Below, one piece after another: positions 36,301 to 51,300 of a stretch of 64,000 nucleotides of DNA; position 1 is the stretch's first letter; every line of letters begins with the position of its first letter. The position numbers and the translations under genes are program-made. This stretch comes from Corythucha ciliata (Eukaryota; Arthropoda; Insecta; Hemiptera; Tingidae). The stretch lies in contig CM075943.1 of assembly GCA_038030265.1 (NCBI GenBank), forward strand, positions 2,356,001 to 2,420,000, written 5' to 3'. The notes below the pieces were generated by a model. It did no database searches. It had not been told where the DNA came from and saw only the letters and a list, made by a program, of their open reading frames with translations.

Positions 36301-39300
36301 TTATCTTTCCCTCCTCACCTTTCTTCTTCGCCTCTCCACCCTTCTATTTACCATTGTAAGATGACTAATGTAACCATAAATCTTAAAGGGTTGAACTAGA
36401 GTAGCTTGACCATTGATAAGTCGGCCCGTTTGGGGTCAGAGGGGTGGGGTGGGTGGGGGGCTTCCCAGTCTAATTAAGTGGTAAACTTTTAACAGCATAA
36501 CTCAAAAGTCAAGGAAGGCGAACGGAGACGGGCGAGTTGGCTTTGTATAAAGGGTCCGATCTCAAATGACGAGGGAAAGAAGAGGGTTCCTTGGGTCATT
36601 TCTAATGAAATCAGTTTCTCACTCCGTCTCATCCCCCTCGACTTGTAGATAACTTGACCCTGTCGTTATTCAAACCGTAATCCTTTATGACACACCCTTT
36701 GGGCCAAATTTAATTGCTCTTTCAAATCACAGAGATTTTCTTTTTTTTTTTTTTTTTTCTTTCTTTCTTTTCTTTTTTCTGTTTGTCCCTAGAATTGAGG
36801 AAAGTGTTCCCCTGCTCTAAGAAATTCCCAAAATTCTTGGCTTTCTTTTGGCTTGTCGTGTCTTTTTTGCTGATTCGTTGCTAATTTCCTAAATATGATT
36901 ATTGTACCTTTATTTCGTGTTTGTGGTATTCTTTTGTTTTGCGATGCTATTAATTTTTCTCTCTGAAGACTCTCTGGGGGGAGAAATACGTGGCGCGTAT
37001 ATCACCGTAAGACTAAGGCAAATGGTTACGTCTCGTTGATATGTGTAAGCAAGTAGTGTAGAACAAAGCATGATTAGTGAACTGAGAGAGAGTTTGCTTC
37101 TCATTATTTATGTTGATTAGAGGTAGTTTTAGTAAAGGGGTGAGAGGGAAGATAAGGGAGTTTTTGTCCCTTGACTTATCGGCCTCCTGGCACTCCGTTC
37201 GGGCAATTTACTCGCGGTCTCTTTTCTCTTTCCCTTCCTCCCTCCGTTTCGAGAACTCGCTCCTTCACTCACTTCACTCCCTCCCATTCTCTTCTCACAC
37301 TGGACACTGTTACTAATACACAACCGTTAATCAACCGATTGTCCACCGCAGTCGGGGCTCCGCATCGAGAATTATGATTAAGGGAAGGTCTTTTCCCTAA
37401 AAACAAAGGGGGCGGAGGCGGTCCAAGGAATATGTCAGAGCCCTTAGTCATGGCCGTAACCCGGGAGGCTTTTTAAGACGGTTTTTGCTCTCGCACCCTG
37501 ATCCTTTTCGCCCACCCCCATCGTCTCGGCCCCCATTTAATTATTCACAAAGTCCAGTGGATCTGATCGTGACACTATCATTTATAATTCTATTCTTTTA
37601 CTTGTATCCTCCTCACTAGCTATCCGTAAATGTTTCTCATCCTCGATATAAACATTTTCTTAACCTCTCAAGCGTTTCTCTGACAATTCAAGCAAGCTTT
37701 CTCCTTCGTAATAAAAATGAATGTTTTCAGTACTATCGGGAAAAATCCCACGACCATTAATTTTCAATCGCCCCCAAAAAAGTAATTTCCTTCGCATTGG
37801 AAACGCATGATTACAAACATGCGTCACACTGTATAATCCTCTTTCAGCTGTCCCTTACCTCTTCTCCACAACCTATCTTTCCCCTTGTCAAAATTCAACC
37901 CCAGCTTGTCTGGCCAACCCTTCAAGTCGAGTGGCTCTGCCATGTTTGTCAGATAATTAAATTCAACTTAATTTTTCCTTCGCGGTACAGTATGTGAGCA
38001 TTTTGAGACTCAAGTGGGTTTATGAGCAACACTTTTCAATCTTTTAAGGCCAGTTCACAAGCTCTATGTTTGCGTTGTGTGGTGTCTACGCAACCTATCA
38101 AAATGCTTCATTTTTCGAGGGAATAAATGTGTTTGGCTGCATAGACTCCACAGCACGTAAACATAGAGCTTGTGAACGGGCCTTTAAAGGTTGAATCACA
38201 TCAATAACGTCAATGTCGCTGAACTCTGTCATGCCCCAGACAAAAATGTATTTCTGTTGTAGTCGCATACCTCAGGGTTAGGGGGGGGGAGTATTCCTAA
38301 AATTAAATGTAGTCTTTGATTCCGTTCTAAGTCAAAAAATTAAACCCTTTTTCTTACGTTCGTACTGCCCAGCTTCCCACCCAGCGAGCTTTTATACTGA
38401 TGGACAATTTTTGGTTTTGGGTGTTTAATATTGTACCTCTTGAGAATTATCTGGCATTTGCTAATTATTTTTGTATTTTTGTCAGATACTAAACATCTTT
38501 GGAGTAGCCCCATTCGACCAACATTTGTGCACTGAGGACGGCAAGGAGCTCACTGATGATTCAGCTACGCTTCCTCTCCTCAACATCTTTCCTGATTCGA
38601 TCCTCCTCCTTAAGGTAAGAGCCATCTTCATTAACATAATTATAAGTGCTATAGCAGCTACACACACACACACAAACGCAAATAATTGATAAAAATACAA
38701 GTTTGCATCCAACAAAAATGAAGTGCTTTCTGCATACATCACAAAAGGGCGTAGCCAGAGTGGGGCAATCGAAAGCTATAAACGGCCAATTTACGCCTTC
38801 AAACAGGTTAAATAGCACTAAAACGGAATATTTTGACCTTTCAAACAACAAAATCTAGAAAATTAACTTTAGGGTCATAGTGTGAGAAAATTTTTCAATT
38901 TCGGGGGCTTATTTTGTGCGGCGGTGGGACTCTGGGTAGGTATAGCCGGACCGAATTTCGAAGTTGTATGGTTGAATATCCGTGGCGTTGCAACTTTCGG
39001 GTCTTAAGTTCTGTGAAAATGCCAGTTTCTGGGCTTAATTTCGGCGAAAGTCCAAGTTTCAGGATATTTTTCTCAAGTGGCAGTTGACCCCCGGTTCAGC
39101 TGGCCCCGAGAGCGCCCAAAGTATGATGAATGTAGTTGCAAAATTAATTCATTCCATCATTCGGTACTAGAATGTCTGTGAATTCGCAAGTTTCAGGACT
39201 AAAATATCCACGAAATTGCAAGTTAGCAATTGCTTTTTGTGGGCTGTGTATTTCATACATCTTTAAGGCCCCGTCAAGCTTCTTTACAAGTGAAAAAATC

Positions 39301-42300
39301 TGGTCGCTGTATCCATAATACGAGTATGTAGTACATATTTACGTACAGTGGAATCAGACTTAAAGAGCTGCATGCAATGATCTCTATATTATAGTATTAG
39401 CCAAAAGCGGATTTAGGGAGGGGCTCAGGGGGCTACAGCCCCCTCCTTCGGGGCAGCGCGTAGAGTTCAGTGACTCGTGAAATTCCCAAAAATAATGAAC
39501 CCAGCCCCAAAACTTCCAATTTCACGCCATAAACTGGCTGTTCGTCGTGACACCTCTACAGCAGGCCGATTTCCACCTGGTCGTTTAAAAAGAACCGTTC
39601 CTTGTTTTTTAAAGTAGGTATCACGTTCGACAACAGCCAAAGAACTGGCATTCGACCTCACAACGATTCAGCGCCAATTTGCGCCATCGTTGTAGCCATT
39701 TTTAGGGTGGTATTAGCCACTTTTGCCATTTTTTTCTGCGCAGCAAATCAGATTAGGCGTTTTAATGGCACGAATCGGTCAGTTAAGCCATCTGCAAGTC
39801 GCAAGTGATCAGTTTGGCTACGATATAGGGCCCGAATCGTCTGAAGTTTAACCATTTTTAAGGCACGAAGGCTCGATTAGGCCATTTTTGAAGCACGCAC
39901 GAATGATAAGCTTCACCATTTCCCGGGTTGCGATTAGCGTGACGGTGATTAGCCAGGCAAGTCATTTTATAACGCAAGATTAGTCAGTTTATCCAGTCCT
40001 TGGGCTGCGTGTAACCATGCGAGGGGGAAGGGGGGGGCGGTCCAGTTGGTAAGGTGGGAACGACCCATCTACTACCCAACGACTCAGGTACTAATGTAAG
40101 TCGCCAATGGCCATGTCAGGATATTTTTTTACTTTTTTGGCGCCGTTAGCCTTTTTGAAGGTGCGAATCGTTATTAACACCATCTGTAGCCTCTGTAAAC
40201 GCCTTTGCAAATCATCAGTTTGACAATTTTTAGAGCGTTAATTGCCAATAGCTGCCAAAAACTGCCATGCAATTTTTCCCACACCCATTGAGGGCGTGAA
40301 TAGTCAGTTTTGCCTTTTCGCAGAGGTCGAATTTTGAGTTTGCCATTTCTAAAGCCCAAACTGTCAGTATAGTCATCTATAGTGCGAAATTTTCAGGGCA
40401 AGAACGTCAGTTTTGCCATTTTATGGTCCGAATGGTCAGTTTTGGCAGTTTTTGGAGCAGGAATCACCAGTTCTTATTTTTTTAGAAAGTGTATATCCAG
40501 TACAGCCATTTTCCAGGCGCCAATGGTCATTTTAACCATTTTCATGGCTGGAATTGCCTGAACCGGAATGTGTTTAGGCATTTTTAAGGCGCTAATAATC
40601 ACGAGTTTAGCTAGTTTCATGGCACATAGGGCTAGCTTTGACGTTTTCAAGGCTTGAATTAGCCATTATGACCATTTTAGGGCGCATAGAGTTAGTTTTG
40701 CCAGTTAAAGGCTATTCAAGACGCGCGAATTGTCAATTGTGCAATTTTCTTGCCTGGAATTATCTTTTTACGCATTTCCAGGGCGTGAATCGGAAGTTTA
40801 GCAATTTTAGGGTTCGAGTGGTTCGTTAGTTTCGCCATTTTTAGAGGGAAATTGTCAGTTTTGCCATTTTCAGGGCAGGAAAAGCAGGCGTCTGCTGTTA
40901 GGCATGTTCAAGGAGTGAACAGTCAGTTTAGCTATTTTGCCAGAGCGGGAATCATTATTTTAGGGCGCAGAAATGGTCATTTTGACATTTGCGAGGCACG
41001 GATAGTCAGTTTTGCCTTTTCGCAGAGGTCGAATTTTGAGTTTGCCATTTCTAAAGCCCAAACTGTCAGTATAGTCATCTATAGTGCGAAATTTTCAGGG
41101 CAAGAACGTCAGTTTTGCCATTTTATGGTCCGAATGGTCAGTTTTGGCAGTTTTTGGAGCAGGAATCACCAGTTCTTATTTTTTTAGAAAGTGTATATCC
41201 AGTACAGCCATTTTCCAGGCGCCAATGGTCATTTTAACCATTTTCATGGCTGGAATTGCCTGAACCGGAATGTGTTTAGGCATTTTTAAGGCGCTAATAA
41301 TCACGAGTTTAGCTAGTTTCATGGCACATAGGGCTGGCTTTGACGTTTTCAAGGCTTGAATTACCCATTATGACCATTTTAGGGCGCATAGAGTTAGTTT
41401 TGCCAGTTAAAGGCTATTCAAGACGCGCGAATTGTCAATTGTGCAATTTTCTTGCCTGGAATTATCTTTTTACGCATTTCCAGGGCGTGAATCGGAAGTT
41501 TAGCAATTTTAGGGTTCGAGTGGTTCGTTAGTTTCGCCATTTTTAGAGGGAAATTGTCAGTTTTGCCATTTTCAGGGCAGGAAAAGCAGGCGTCTGCTGT
41601 TAGGCATGTTCAAGGAGTGAACAGTCAGTTTAGCTATTTTGCCAGAGCGGGAATCATTATTTTAGGGCGCAGAAATGGTCATTTTGACATTTGCGAGGCA
41701 CGGATAGTCAGTTTTTGCCATTTTTAGTGCTCAAATAGTCCATCCAATCATGGTCATGAAGTGTGACCATTCCTGGCGCGCCAATTATCGATTTTGCATT
41801 TTCAGGGCGAGAATAATAATATTTTTAGGCATTTACAAGGCCATCAATTGGCATTTGGCCATCATTTGGACCGGGTATCGCCAGTTTGGCTATTTCTAGT
41901 GAGCAAACAGCCAGTTTAGCTTTTTAGCCATTTTCAAGGGGAGAATCGTAAGTTTTGCCATTTTGACGCGCCAGTAGTCACAGTTTGGCCGTTTTTAGGG
42001 GTTCGAATAGACCGTCAAGCCAAAGGCGCGTATTGGTCGTCTTTGAGACGAGAATGGCGAATTTTTAGCGCGCGAACGGTCGATTTAGCAGCGGGATGAC
42101 TTCGGGTGCGAATCATAATGTTTTCAGGGGATCGCTAATGGCCAGTTTAGCCATTTTTATAGCGCGTGAAGTCAATTTTTAGTTCTTTTCAAAACGCGAA
42201 TCGTCAGTTTTGTGTTTTCGTGCGCGAGTTTAGTTAGATTAGCCGTTATTACAGTGGGAAGCTAGTTTTAGCTATTTTTAGGCAGTGAAAGGCTGTCAAG

Positions 42301-45300
42301 CTATTTTTCGTAGATCAAAGCACACAATTTCTCTAGCCCTTCCCTTGAGCAAATCCTGAATCCGCGTCTGGTATTAGCGATTGTTTGTTTTGCTTCTCCT
42401 GCAGTAGCAATGGCGTGAAAAGTGTTTTTCGGTCTCGGATACGGGGTTCTATAAAGCCTGATCTCACTTCAATCATGCGATGAGCTACGGAAGTGGTTTT
42501 TCTATTACAATCATCAATTTTCTTGCTTTCGCCAAAACGTTCTTTAACCGGTTCATCCAACGAATGGGTAGTTGCTCAATAACGGTCTCACAATTGCACG
42601 CCGGAACACTACCTTCTTGTTTGTGCCAGTAAAGTGCCACTTCAAGCCCAGTTCACACTTACGAGTAGAGCATGAGAGTACAGGCTGAGGGCGTGAGTGA
42701 GCTAGCAAGGGTGAATAGAAGCAAGGGTGAAGGGGTCAATGGCCCGGGGGGCCAATTACTCGTACACTGGCAAACCTCCCACTTCTCGATTTCATACTGG
42801 CTTCTCGCACAGGAACATTCGAATGTTTTTCAAGTACTTCTCCACTACTTCCTTGCCAGCTGTGTACGTAGGGCGATTCGTTTTTCTACTTCAATTTTTT
42901 TTTAGCGCATGTTTATGGCAAAAATATGCGAACAGAACAGTCTAGTTGGAGAAAAAAAGAAAACAGCAGAATCGGTCAATAAAATTGAACAAAGTCTAGT
43001 TTATATACCCAATTTTTCGGTTAATAGTCCGGGACCCCACCGTATGAAAAATCCGGATCATTAATTGGTCGTGTCTGGCACCTTCGCATGACGTTTTTTA
43101 TGGTCTAGGAGATGACACTTCTGAGATCGCCAGAAATTTTCCGTGGGACAGGGGCTCTCAGCAGAGCTAGCTGTTGGCAAACATACCTTCGGGCTGCTTG
43201 AAAACGGCTGGCAAGTGTATAAATTGGTTCTTCGCCAGTAATAAACTGGAAAACCACCGCCGCCAATTTCGAATAAAGTCCTGGCTACTAGTGAGCTTCG
43301 AAATTTCACATTTTCTAAAGCTCGCTGATGGTGCTATCTACAATTTAATTGGACGGCGTTGTTGGTTTCGTAACGTATTGATCGTGGGGAATGGCTTTTT
43401 ACTCTCGCCAGTCGTTTTCAAAGCACCCAAAGGTGTGTTTTTCAATAGCTAGATCTGCTGTGAGCCCCTGTCCATAAAGAGCATAAAATTTCCTTCATTA
43501 TTGGTCCTCAACGGTCAACTCAATAAAGTTACACCAAGGCACTAGCCGCTAGGGTATTATAGATATCTGAAGGAAACTTGTTATTCGCATTTCTGCCCAA
43601 TTTTCATGACCTATTTTCACCATTTCGTCAAAGGAAATTTTGTTTTATAGGGAAAACTTTTTTATTATGTTAGCTTTCCATTGATGTGCAATAGTTACAG
43701 TTTTCACTATCCAACGAAGAGGTAGCAATTAACGAACCAGTCAAAACGCCAGTCAACTGGCATGCTACTGTACAGTGTGAACTAGGCTTTATCGTTATCG
43801 TCCAATTCGTCCTTCCCACCGACCTCTCACCAAGCAATGCGTGTCAAAAGTTTAAGGACAGGGGTGACATGAGAGTATGTGCTATCGATTACATCTCATG
43901 GATGCGTTATGATGATGTAAAATGTAGAGCACGAAGCCAACCTACCTCTCATCCTTTCAGCTGGTGTTCGGAAGTCTCCCTCCCGTGATAAATGTTTCAT
44001 TGTACACACACCCTGAACACAAAAAAATATATTTTTTTTTATTGGAAAGGGGAGTCAACGGGGGTGTATCTCTTTTCTTGCCAAAATCCCTTCCCTCCCT
44101 TTCTGTTTTTACATCAGTTCTTATTAATTTTTCCTGCTCCCTCGATATGTTGGTAGTTCATGACTTCTCCGAATTGAATGAATTATTGAAAACATTTTCC
44201 GTTCATTCAACGTTTTTAGGAACGACGTTTATGTCCACGTAAAAATTGGTGACAAATACTTTGTAAAAAAAAAATCCTGATTCTAGATATCACGACTTTT
44301 TCGAGGGGGAGCGGGGGCACGTTTTCACCCTCCACTCTACTGTTCTTCAACCCGTCTCAGTTGTTAATGTGACAAGCGCCGAGGAAAATTCTGTCCAGAA
44401 TGCACGTCTCGTCAGGTACGCAAGAGTTTGCTTGCGTGATTGTGTCTCGTGACGAATCGGTTGAAGTGGAGAAGAGAAGAATAACCATCTCCGCGAGAGC
44501 TCCTTGTAACAGCATATTACAGATTTCAACAGCCCCTCCACCTCCGGTGGCTGTTCTTTGTTCCCTTTGGCCAAGTCGCCTTCTCATTCATGAAAGGGAA
44601 AGAGAGGGTATGTGTGTGGATGCGCTCGTTCGCAGGTTTTTCCATTCTTCTCACCTTACCCTCCCCCCCCTCTCACCTCGTCATCAACTGTTAACATGAA
44701 AAGCTAAGTTATTGTATTGCCTCTTTTTTAAGAAAGGTCTTGTTGGTCTTCACCTCCTCATGAATAGTTTGCGTCGTTCATTGATAGCCATTCAGTTTGC
44801 ACTAGGAATGATACGCAAATCATTAGCATGGAAACCGCGTTAATTTAACACTATTTTCGTAATTACGAATCTGGTATAATACGAACGTAGTGGAATGCCC
44901 AACCTGTCAGTTCAAATTATTTTTGGCCCCAACTTTGCGTGAGAGGAGGGAAAATGAAGCAAAGCTGGAACTTCATACACTCTAATTACGATTGCAGTCG
45001 GAAATTTAACACCCTTTTTTTATTTTCCTTAACGTCTGTTTTGCGTGACTTGAAATACGTTAGGGAGGGGGGGGGGCAATGCTCACACTTCTTCTGGAAA
45101 CTTTAACAGATACTTCCTCACCATTATTATATTGTTCTTATTTTTTGAAAACCACACAGATTTTTGTGGGCGAGAGACCTCCAGAGTACGAAAAATGAAG
45201 GGATTCACGGTTGAACTTCTAACCGCGTATACAATTATTTATGTAGCCGAAGGAGTAAAACTTATAGGAACGGTGAAAACCGCGAGCTTTTATCTTTTAT

Positions 45301-48300
45301 TAACAATTTCAGTGCGCTGTGTTTTCCCATCGTGATCGATTTAGCTTGTTAAGATTCGGTTTTGTGACAAAATCTTTTGGGAAAACCGGGCTATATATGT
45401 GTACATCATAAAGTAAAGCTTTACTGTAGCTGGACCATTGCTTTGGTTGGACCTTTGTTGATGTTGAGGTTGGACCTTCATTGCTGTGGTTGGACATGTG
45501 GTTTAAAAAGTTACCAGATCAGATGTCTGGACAACTTCCTAGCCTATTCGCTACTTGTAGGGTTTGCAAATTAACGACAAGCCAAGTTCATCTTCGTCCA
45601 ACCATCAATCGCCCGATGATTTTATTGCAATGATGATGTAGGTACGTAGGGTACTAATTTTTGGTGTCCAAGTGTATTTATACAAGTCCTTTGCTGCAGT
45701 CACGTAATCCCCCCCCCGCATCCGCAGGAAATCGTTATCGCCAAAATTACGGAGGAAACCTTGTAAATTGGAATTAAATGTGATTAATTGGCCGTTCGTT
45801 TTTGCTTACAGTCTAGTTGACCCTCCCTTTAGAGAGGTTTGTACATTAAAATAGATAAACATCTTTTAATTGAAACCATTGAAATTACAGAAGGAGAGAT
45901 TTGGAGAAGTTTCTTGAATTACAATTAAGGTTTCAAGAGATGTGGAATATAGAGTAGAAGAGGAAATCGACGATACTGGCCATTAGGGAATAGTAATACA
46001 GTAAAATAGTTTAGAGGAAGGTCATTCAGTTCGTCTTTCGCATCTAAATAGATTCCTTGTTATACGACTTCCGTAAGACTTAGGCTTAGTAGTAGATTTT
46101 GACTATGTTGCAATCATTATGCAAAGCTTAGAAATTTATCGCGGGGTCTGAAAAGAAAAGGAAGTAGGGGTTAACCAGTGCTATTGCTTCTATAGGGCTC
46201 ATTTATAAGGTGCAATAAGATAGTATAGAGTGTAATCTAAAACTTATCTCTTTCAAACTTGAAAAACAATAACCATTATAAATAGCAGACTTTAAACTTT
46301 GCTTGGAATTAAGGAGAGTGCGAGTGTGAATAATAGTTTGTCAAGAGAGTCATTGGTAATTAACTTGGGGAGTAGAGGAAACTTCTCCTTATTCCTAAAA
46401 CTCTCGAGGCATAACTGCTTTTCAGCCATTGTCTTGAGAGTTATTATGTCCCCCCCCCTTCCGCCATCAATAATAATTTTAAAACCATGTTCGGTACGAT
46501 AGACTTGCTCATGACAGTGGCACTTAATAAAAGGGAAGGGTTGAGGGTTTGCAGCATGTTCTGAAAGTCAGCAAGCAATTTCCAACCTACGTATAGAGTT
46601 AATTTCCAAGCAACCCCCCCCCCTCCCCCAACATTAAAGCTCAATGTATTTTCATTGTTGAAACGTCATAACTTGACGATTTTTATTCTTCCACCTTGAA
46701 TTGGGAAAAGGCCATGCTGCGCTTAAGTTAACAATTCCTACTTTCCCAGTATAGGAGACAGCAAGGCGAGTTAATAAGTCGGGGAGGCAGACCCATAAAT
46801 AAAGTTCTCCTTTCCTTAGTGGTGACGTCTGTTCCCCCTGTCTTTGATAAACCTCTTCCCCACCGCTAACTCCGTTTTCTTTCTGATCCCCCCCCCCCTT
46901 ACTCCGGAGGTACCACAACATTTCTGTAATATTTAAAAATTAATTTTGCAAAGGAGGCAAATTGTTTCTCGGTTCTCCGGCTTCAAAGCGTTCATTATTA
47001 TGAGTTTTTGTGAATGCAACGGCTTTGAGAAAAATAAGACGATTCTCAAAAATAAGATCAATAAATTTTTGCCCTCCCTCGCTCCGAAAATTAGGCTCTC
47101 GCTGAGTGCAATTCTAAAAATTCCAACGAGCTCAGTATCGTGTTGTCTGATTTTTATTCGCCCATTATTCTAAGGCACATGTAAACTTCAACAAATCATG
47201 TTGTTTCGAATTATATTACTCCCAAGTTTTTTTTTTAAAATTGCCCACCGTCCTGAACTCCCGCTCATTAAATGAAAACTCGCTTTCTTACCCACGAACT
47301 AATGAGGTCGAATGAAGATATCAATACTAAATGTCATCCTACTCGTACCATAAACAAATCCCCAATCGCATAAAATCAAAAGGTATATTAACCGCTCCGG
47401 AATTGTTCTTTATAATTACTTGGCTGCTCTTTCTCTTGGGGTCGGCTCTCTTCTTCTTTTTAGCCTCATCCCGCTCAGCGTGATAACTTAATAGCCGTCG
47501 CGGATAATGGAGTCATGGATATTAACATTCCTTTGCTTATTAACTTATTGCTAAAACCAATTTCTTTTGGGTTTTTAGTTATCCAATATGCGACTGTGAA
47601 GAATCATTTTTAGAAGCCCCAAACACTTTTCCTTGGAAGAAAACGACATAAGATCTAGCCTTATTCGCGAATTTTAAGCTGATCTAAAATTTTTTTATGC
47701 GAACTTCGTACCTTCGAACGACTCTCTCTCATATTTTTAGAAGAAAATTTCGATTGCATTCTAAGCCTGCCGGCGCCTCGGACTTGATATTTCAAAACTT
47801 CGCGTTCCGAAAGCTTCTGTGCTCTCTCCCCCTTCAAAATATTTCAGTATTTTTTCACTCTCAAGATTCTGCGGGAGCTATAAATCAAGCACTTTTGTCC
47901 CCTATATAGAGGAAGAATGGTAAAGGGAGGGCTGGTAAACGGAGAAATAAATTAAAACTGAAAAAGAGTACCTTGGAGTGAATGGTGGGAGGGGGAGGGG
48001 GGTTGAAGATGGTAGGGAAGCTGTTGGCAGAAGGCATGGAAGAAGAAAACCAATGAGCGGCTCTCTGGGTTTTGTAAACAAGGGAATGAGAGGCACGGTA
48101 TTATTATTTTCACACTCAAGGGTAAAATTTTCTATGAATATTCAGGCAATCATTTTTTGCCATCCTCTTTTCCAACGTTTACGATACCCTTTCGGTTGTC
48201 GGAAATGTTTTTTTTTAATGCTGGGTTTTGATTTTTTGACCCCCATTTTTATATTTAGATTTCTTAAAAATATAATCTGCCATCAACTGTGTTACGTGGT

Positions 48301-51300
48301 ATTGACCATCACCTGGTAACTTATAAGTTATGAATCTCGAAAATCATGATTTCCCGCCCTTTTCTCTGTGATGATCGACTGAGCGGAACAACGATTGATT
48401 ATCAAGTTTTGCTTTATTATAACATATCAATGAAAAACCTTCTATTTTTATTTTTTTTTTTTTTGTCAAGACGAAAAAGTTTTGTCTAGCGTTTAATTTG
48501 CCGTGGAAGGTGGGAATATGTTGTATAAAAACCGTGAAGAGCTGACCTTCAGCGCCCTTCTATACTGGATAGAATTAAAAAAAAGCATGTGAGAGAGACG
48601 CGATGTTCGGCAACCTTTTATTCCTTGTTTGAAATAATTTACCTTAAAAATTTGTATAAAATACAATGTATTCAAGGTCTTTTAAATGAATTCGACGTTG
48701 AGCATAGTAAACAAACAGTGTCAATCCGTGACATAATTCGAGTAGGACGTGCGTGAGAAAGTGGGTTTTAAAAATATACATGCATTATATTATTTTTACA
48801 GATTATTAAAACAAGTAGAGAGAGCTGGCTTTTTGTTTGATACCGACCTATAAGCGCCAGGGTCTCGTTTAAAAGAGAAGTTTCAGGTTTCGCTGTGCGG
48901 AATGGAACTGTGGACGAAAAATTGAGCAATTTAGCCATCACGTTTTGCAGATGTGACTATATTTAGACCTAATGAAGTCTGATAGCCCATTTTTTCGAAG
49001 TCTGCCAAAGGCCAAAATTCCATTAGATATTCGAAAGAATTTTAATTTCTTTAAGGTTCAATTTTGGTGCAAGCGGGCGCAATTGAATAGATGTAAATAA
49101 GGCATAATTGAAGTTTGCACAGCTGTATAACGGCCCTTCGCAATGATCACCTCAGAGACAGACCTATACACCTATCAGTTTTAGCCGCAAATTAGGATTT
49201 TTCTTCACTTAAGGTCATGCATTTGCACCTTTTTCCTATTTCGGCCGAATTATTGTCTCCATGAACAGCGAATTCAAGCTTTTTCTCTATTTCAGCCGCA
49301 AATTAGCGCTTTTTTCAGTTTTCTTAGCCGCTAATTAGCGATTTTTCTCAAAACAATTTGGGCGCCGGTTATTAGCGGTTTTGCGGATTAGCAGTTTGTC
49401 TTTTAGATGAACCTATGTAAGTTTTAATAAGTTTCACGGTCAAAAAGCGACTTTTGAATGTCATTCATCGAGTCAAATTTGATTTTTCCGAACTCCAGCT
49501 CACGTTTTGCAGACAAAACCAATAAGATTCTGAGGTCTAAATTTGCGGTTTTCTGCAACAGTCAGTCCGGGAGGGGGGGTGGGGGCTTACACTTGTGTAA
49601 ACCTCAAAACTTGAATTTCGCGACTCCATCAATGGCTTTGTGCCGAATTCAATAACTTACAGTGTCGTGGCTATTTATCCACCGAACTCGCAATTTCTCT
49701 GCTTCTGGCCAGTGGCGTAGGTAGGAATTTGTCCTGGGGATCAGATTGAAATCTCGTAATGGTGAGGGGAGGGGGGTAATTTCACATTTTAGTCATCATT
49801 CCACCCAGACAGCACACTCTTGAATCTGGACATCTTGCTGGCCTCATCACAGCCACAGTCTCTCAGTTAAGGGCGATTTTTGGACTCTACCCGCAAATTA
49901 GCGCTTTTCTCAATTTTGGCCGAGTATATCTTTCTTCTCAATTTCAGCCGCAGATTAGCGGTTTTGCCCCACCCCCTCCCATAGCCATGAATTTGCGCAT
50001 TTTCTCAACTTTAGCAGCAAAGTATCGTTTTTATCCCGTGAGCGATGTTTCTTAATTATCCACGAGTTTTGGCGTTTTCCTCAATTTTAGCAGCATATTA
50101 CCGATTTTTCAAATTTTTTTACCATGGGATTAGCACTTTTCTCAGTTTTAGCTGGAAATTAACGTTTCTCTTAAGTGTTTTCCTCAATACTAGCCGCAAA
50201 ATAGAGGGACTTTTCACGAATTAGGATTTTTTTGGTTCACCATAAGCAATGCATGAGCGATTTTTCTCAGTTTACTCGCGAATTGCCGTAAATTGGCGCT
50301 TTTTTTCAGTTTCAGCCTGAAAAGTTGCCTTCAGAATTCGCAAATTGGCGTCTATTCAGTTTTTGGCGCAAATTAGAATTTTTCTCAGTTTCAACCGCGA
50401 ATTACAACTGTTTTTAAATTGTAGCGGCGACGCGTCGTAGTGTTTCAAACCTGTGAATTAGCGAATTTTCTCAATTTCAGTCACAAATTGGCGTTTGGTG
50501 CAATTTTAGCTGTAAATTGGCGATTTTTTCCATTTTTAGCCGCGCATTAGCAATTTTCTCAATTTTTAAGCTTAAAATGAACCTTTCTCTTAATTTTGAC
50601 CAGCCCCCCCCCCTACTCTGTAACTCACAACGCGTGCGTTAGCAAAATTTCTCAGCTGATTACTTTCAGTTATTCGCCTTGTTTATTTCGCTAACGCACG
50701 CGTTAAGAGTTACAGAATAGGGGGGCAGGCTGATTACATTATTTTCTAAAATATTACGCGCAAATTAGCTGTTTTTCACATTTTACCACCGCATTAGCAA
50801 TTTTATATAACTTTTATAGGTATAGATTAATGCTTCACGGCAGTTCTAGCCGTGAATTAGCGTATTTTTTACATTATACTATAGCCATGCATGAATTTGC
50901 CATTTTTATGATTTTTAGCCATAATAATGCCTTCAGAAGGTGCGAATTTTAATTGTAAATGTAAATTTTTTTTTCAACCAAAAAAATTTACATCTATCAT
51001 CCATTTCCGTCAAAAAATCATCATTTTTAAATTATAAATTTCCCGACACTTAATTCGAGAATTAGTGATGTTTCTCAATTTTAGCAGCGAATTTTCGCTT
51101 TTTCTAAACATTAGCAGCGTGGTAGCGTTTCCAACCCGTTCATTACCTACCGAGTTTTGTCAATTTTTGCCAAGAATTGGCGTTTGACTCAATTTAAGCA
51201 GCAAATTAGCAATTTTTAACTGAGAATTAGCACTTTTCCCCAATTTGAACTGAAAATTAACGTTTTTCTTAATTTCGGACTGCGCTAATTGGTGATTTTT

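Noticed and set aside
40638..41531. Two identical 63-codon frames as duplicated genes
   Set aside because: They are products of the 702-bp tandem duplication inside a non-coding array.
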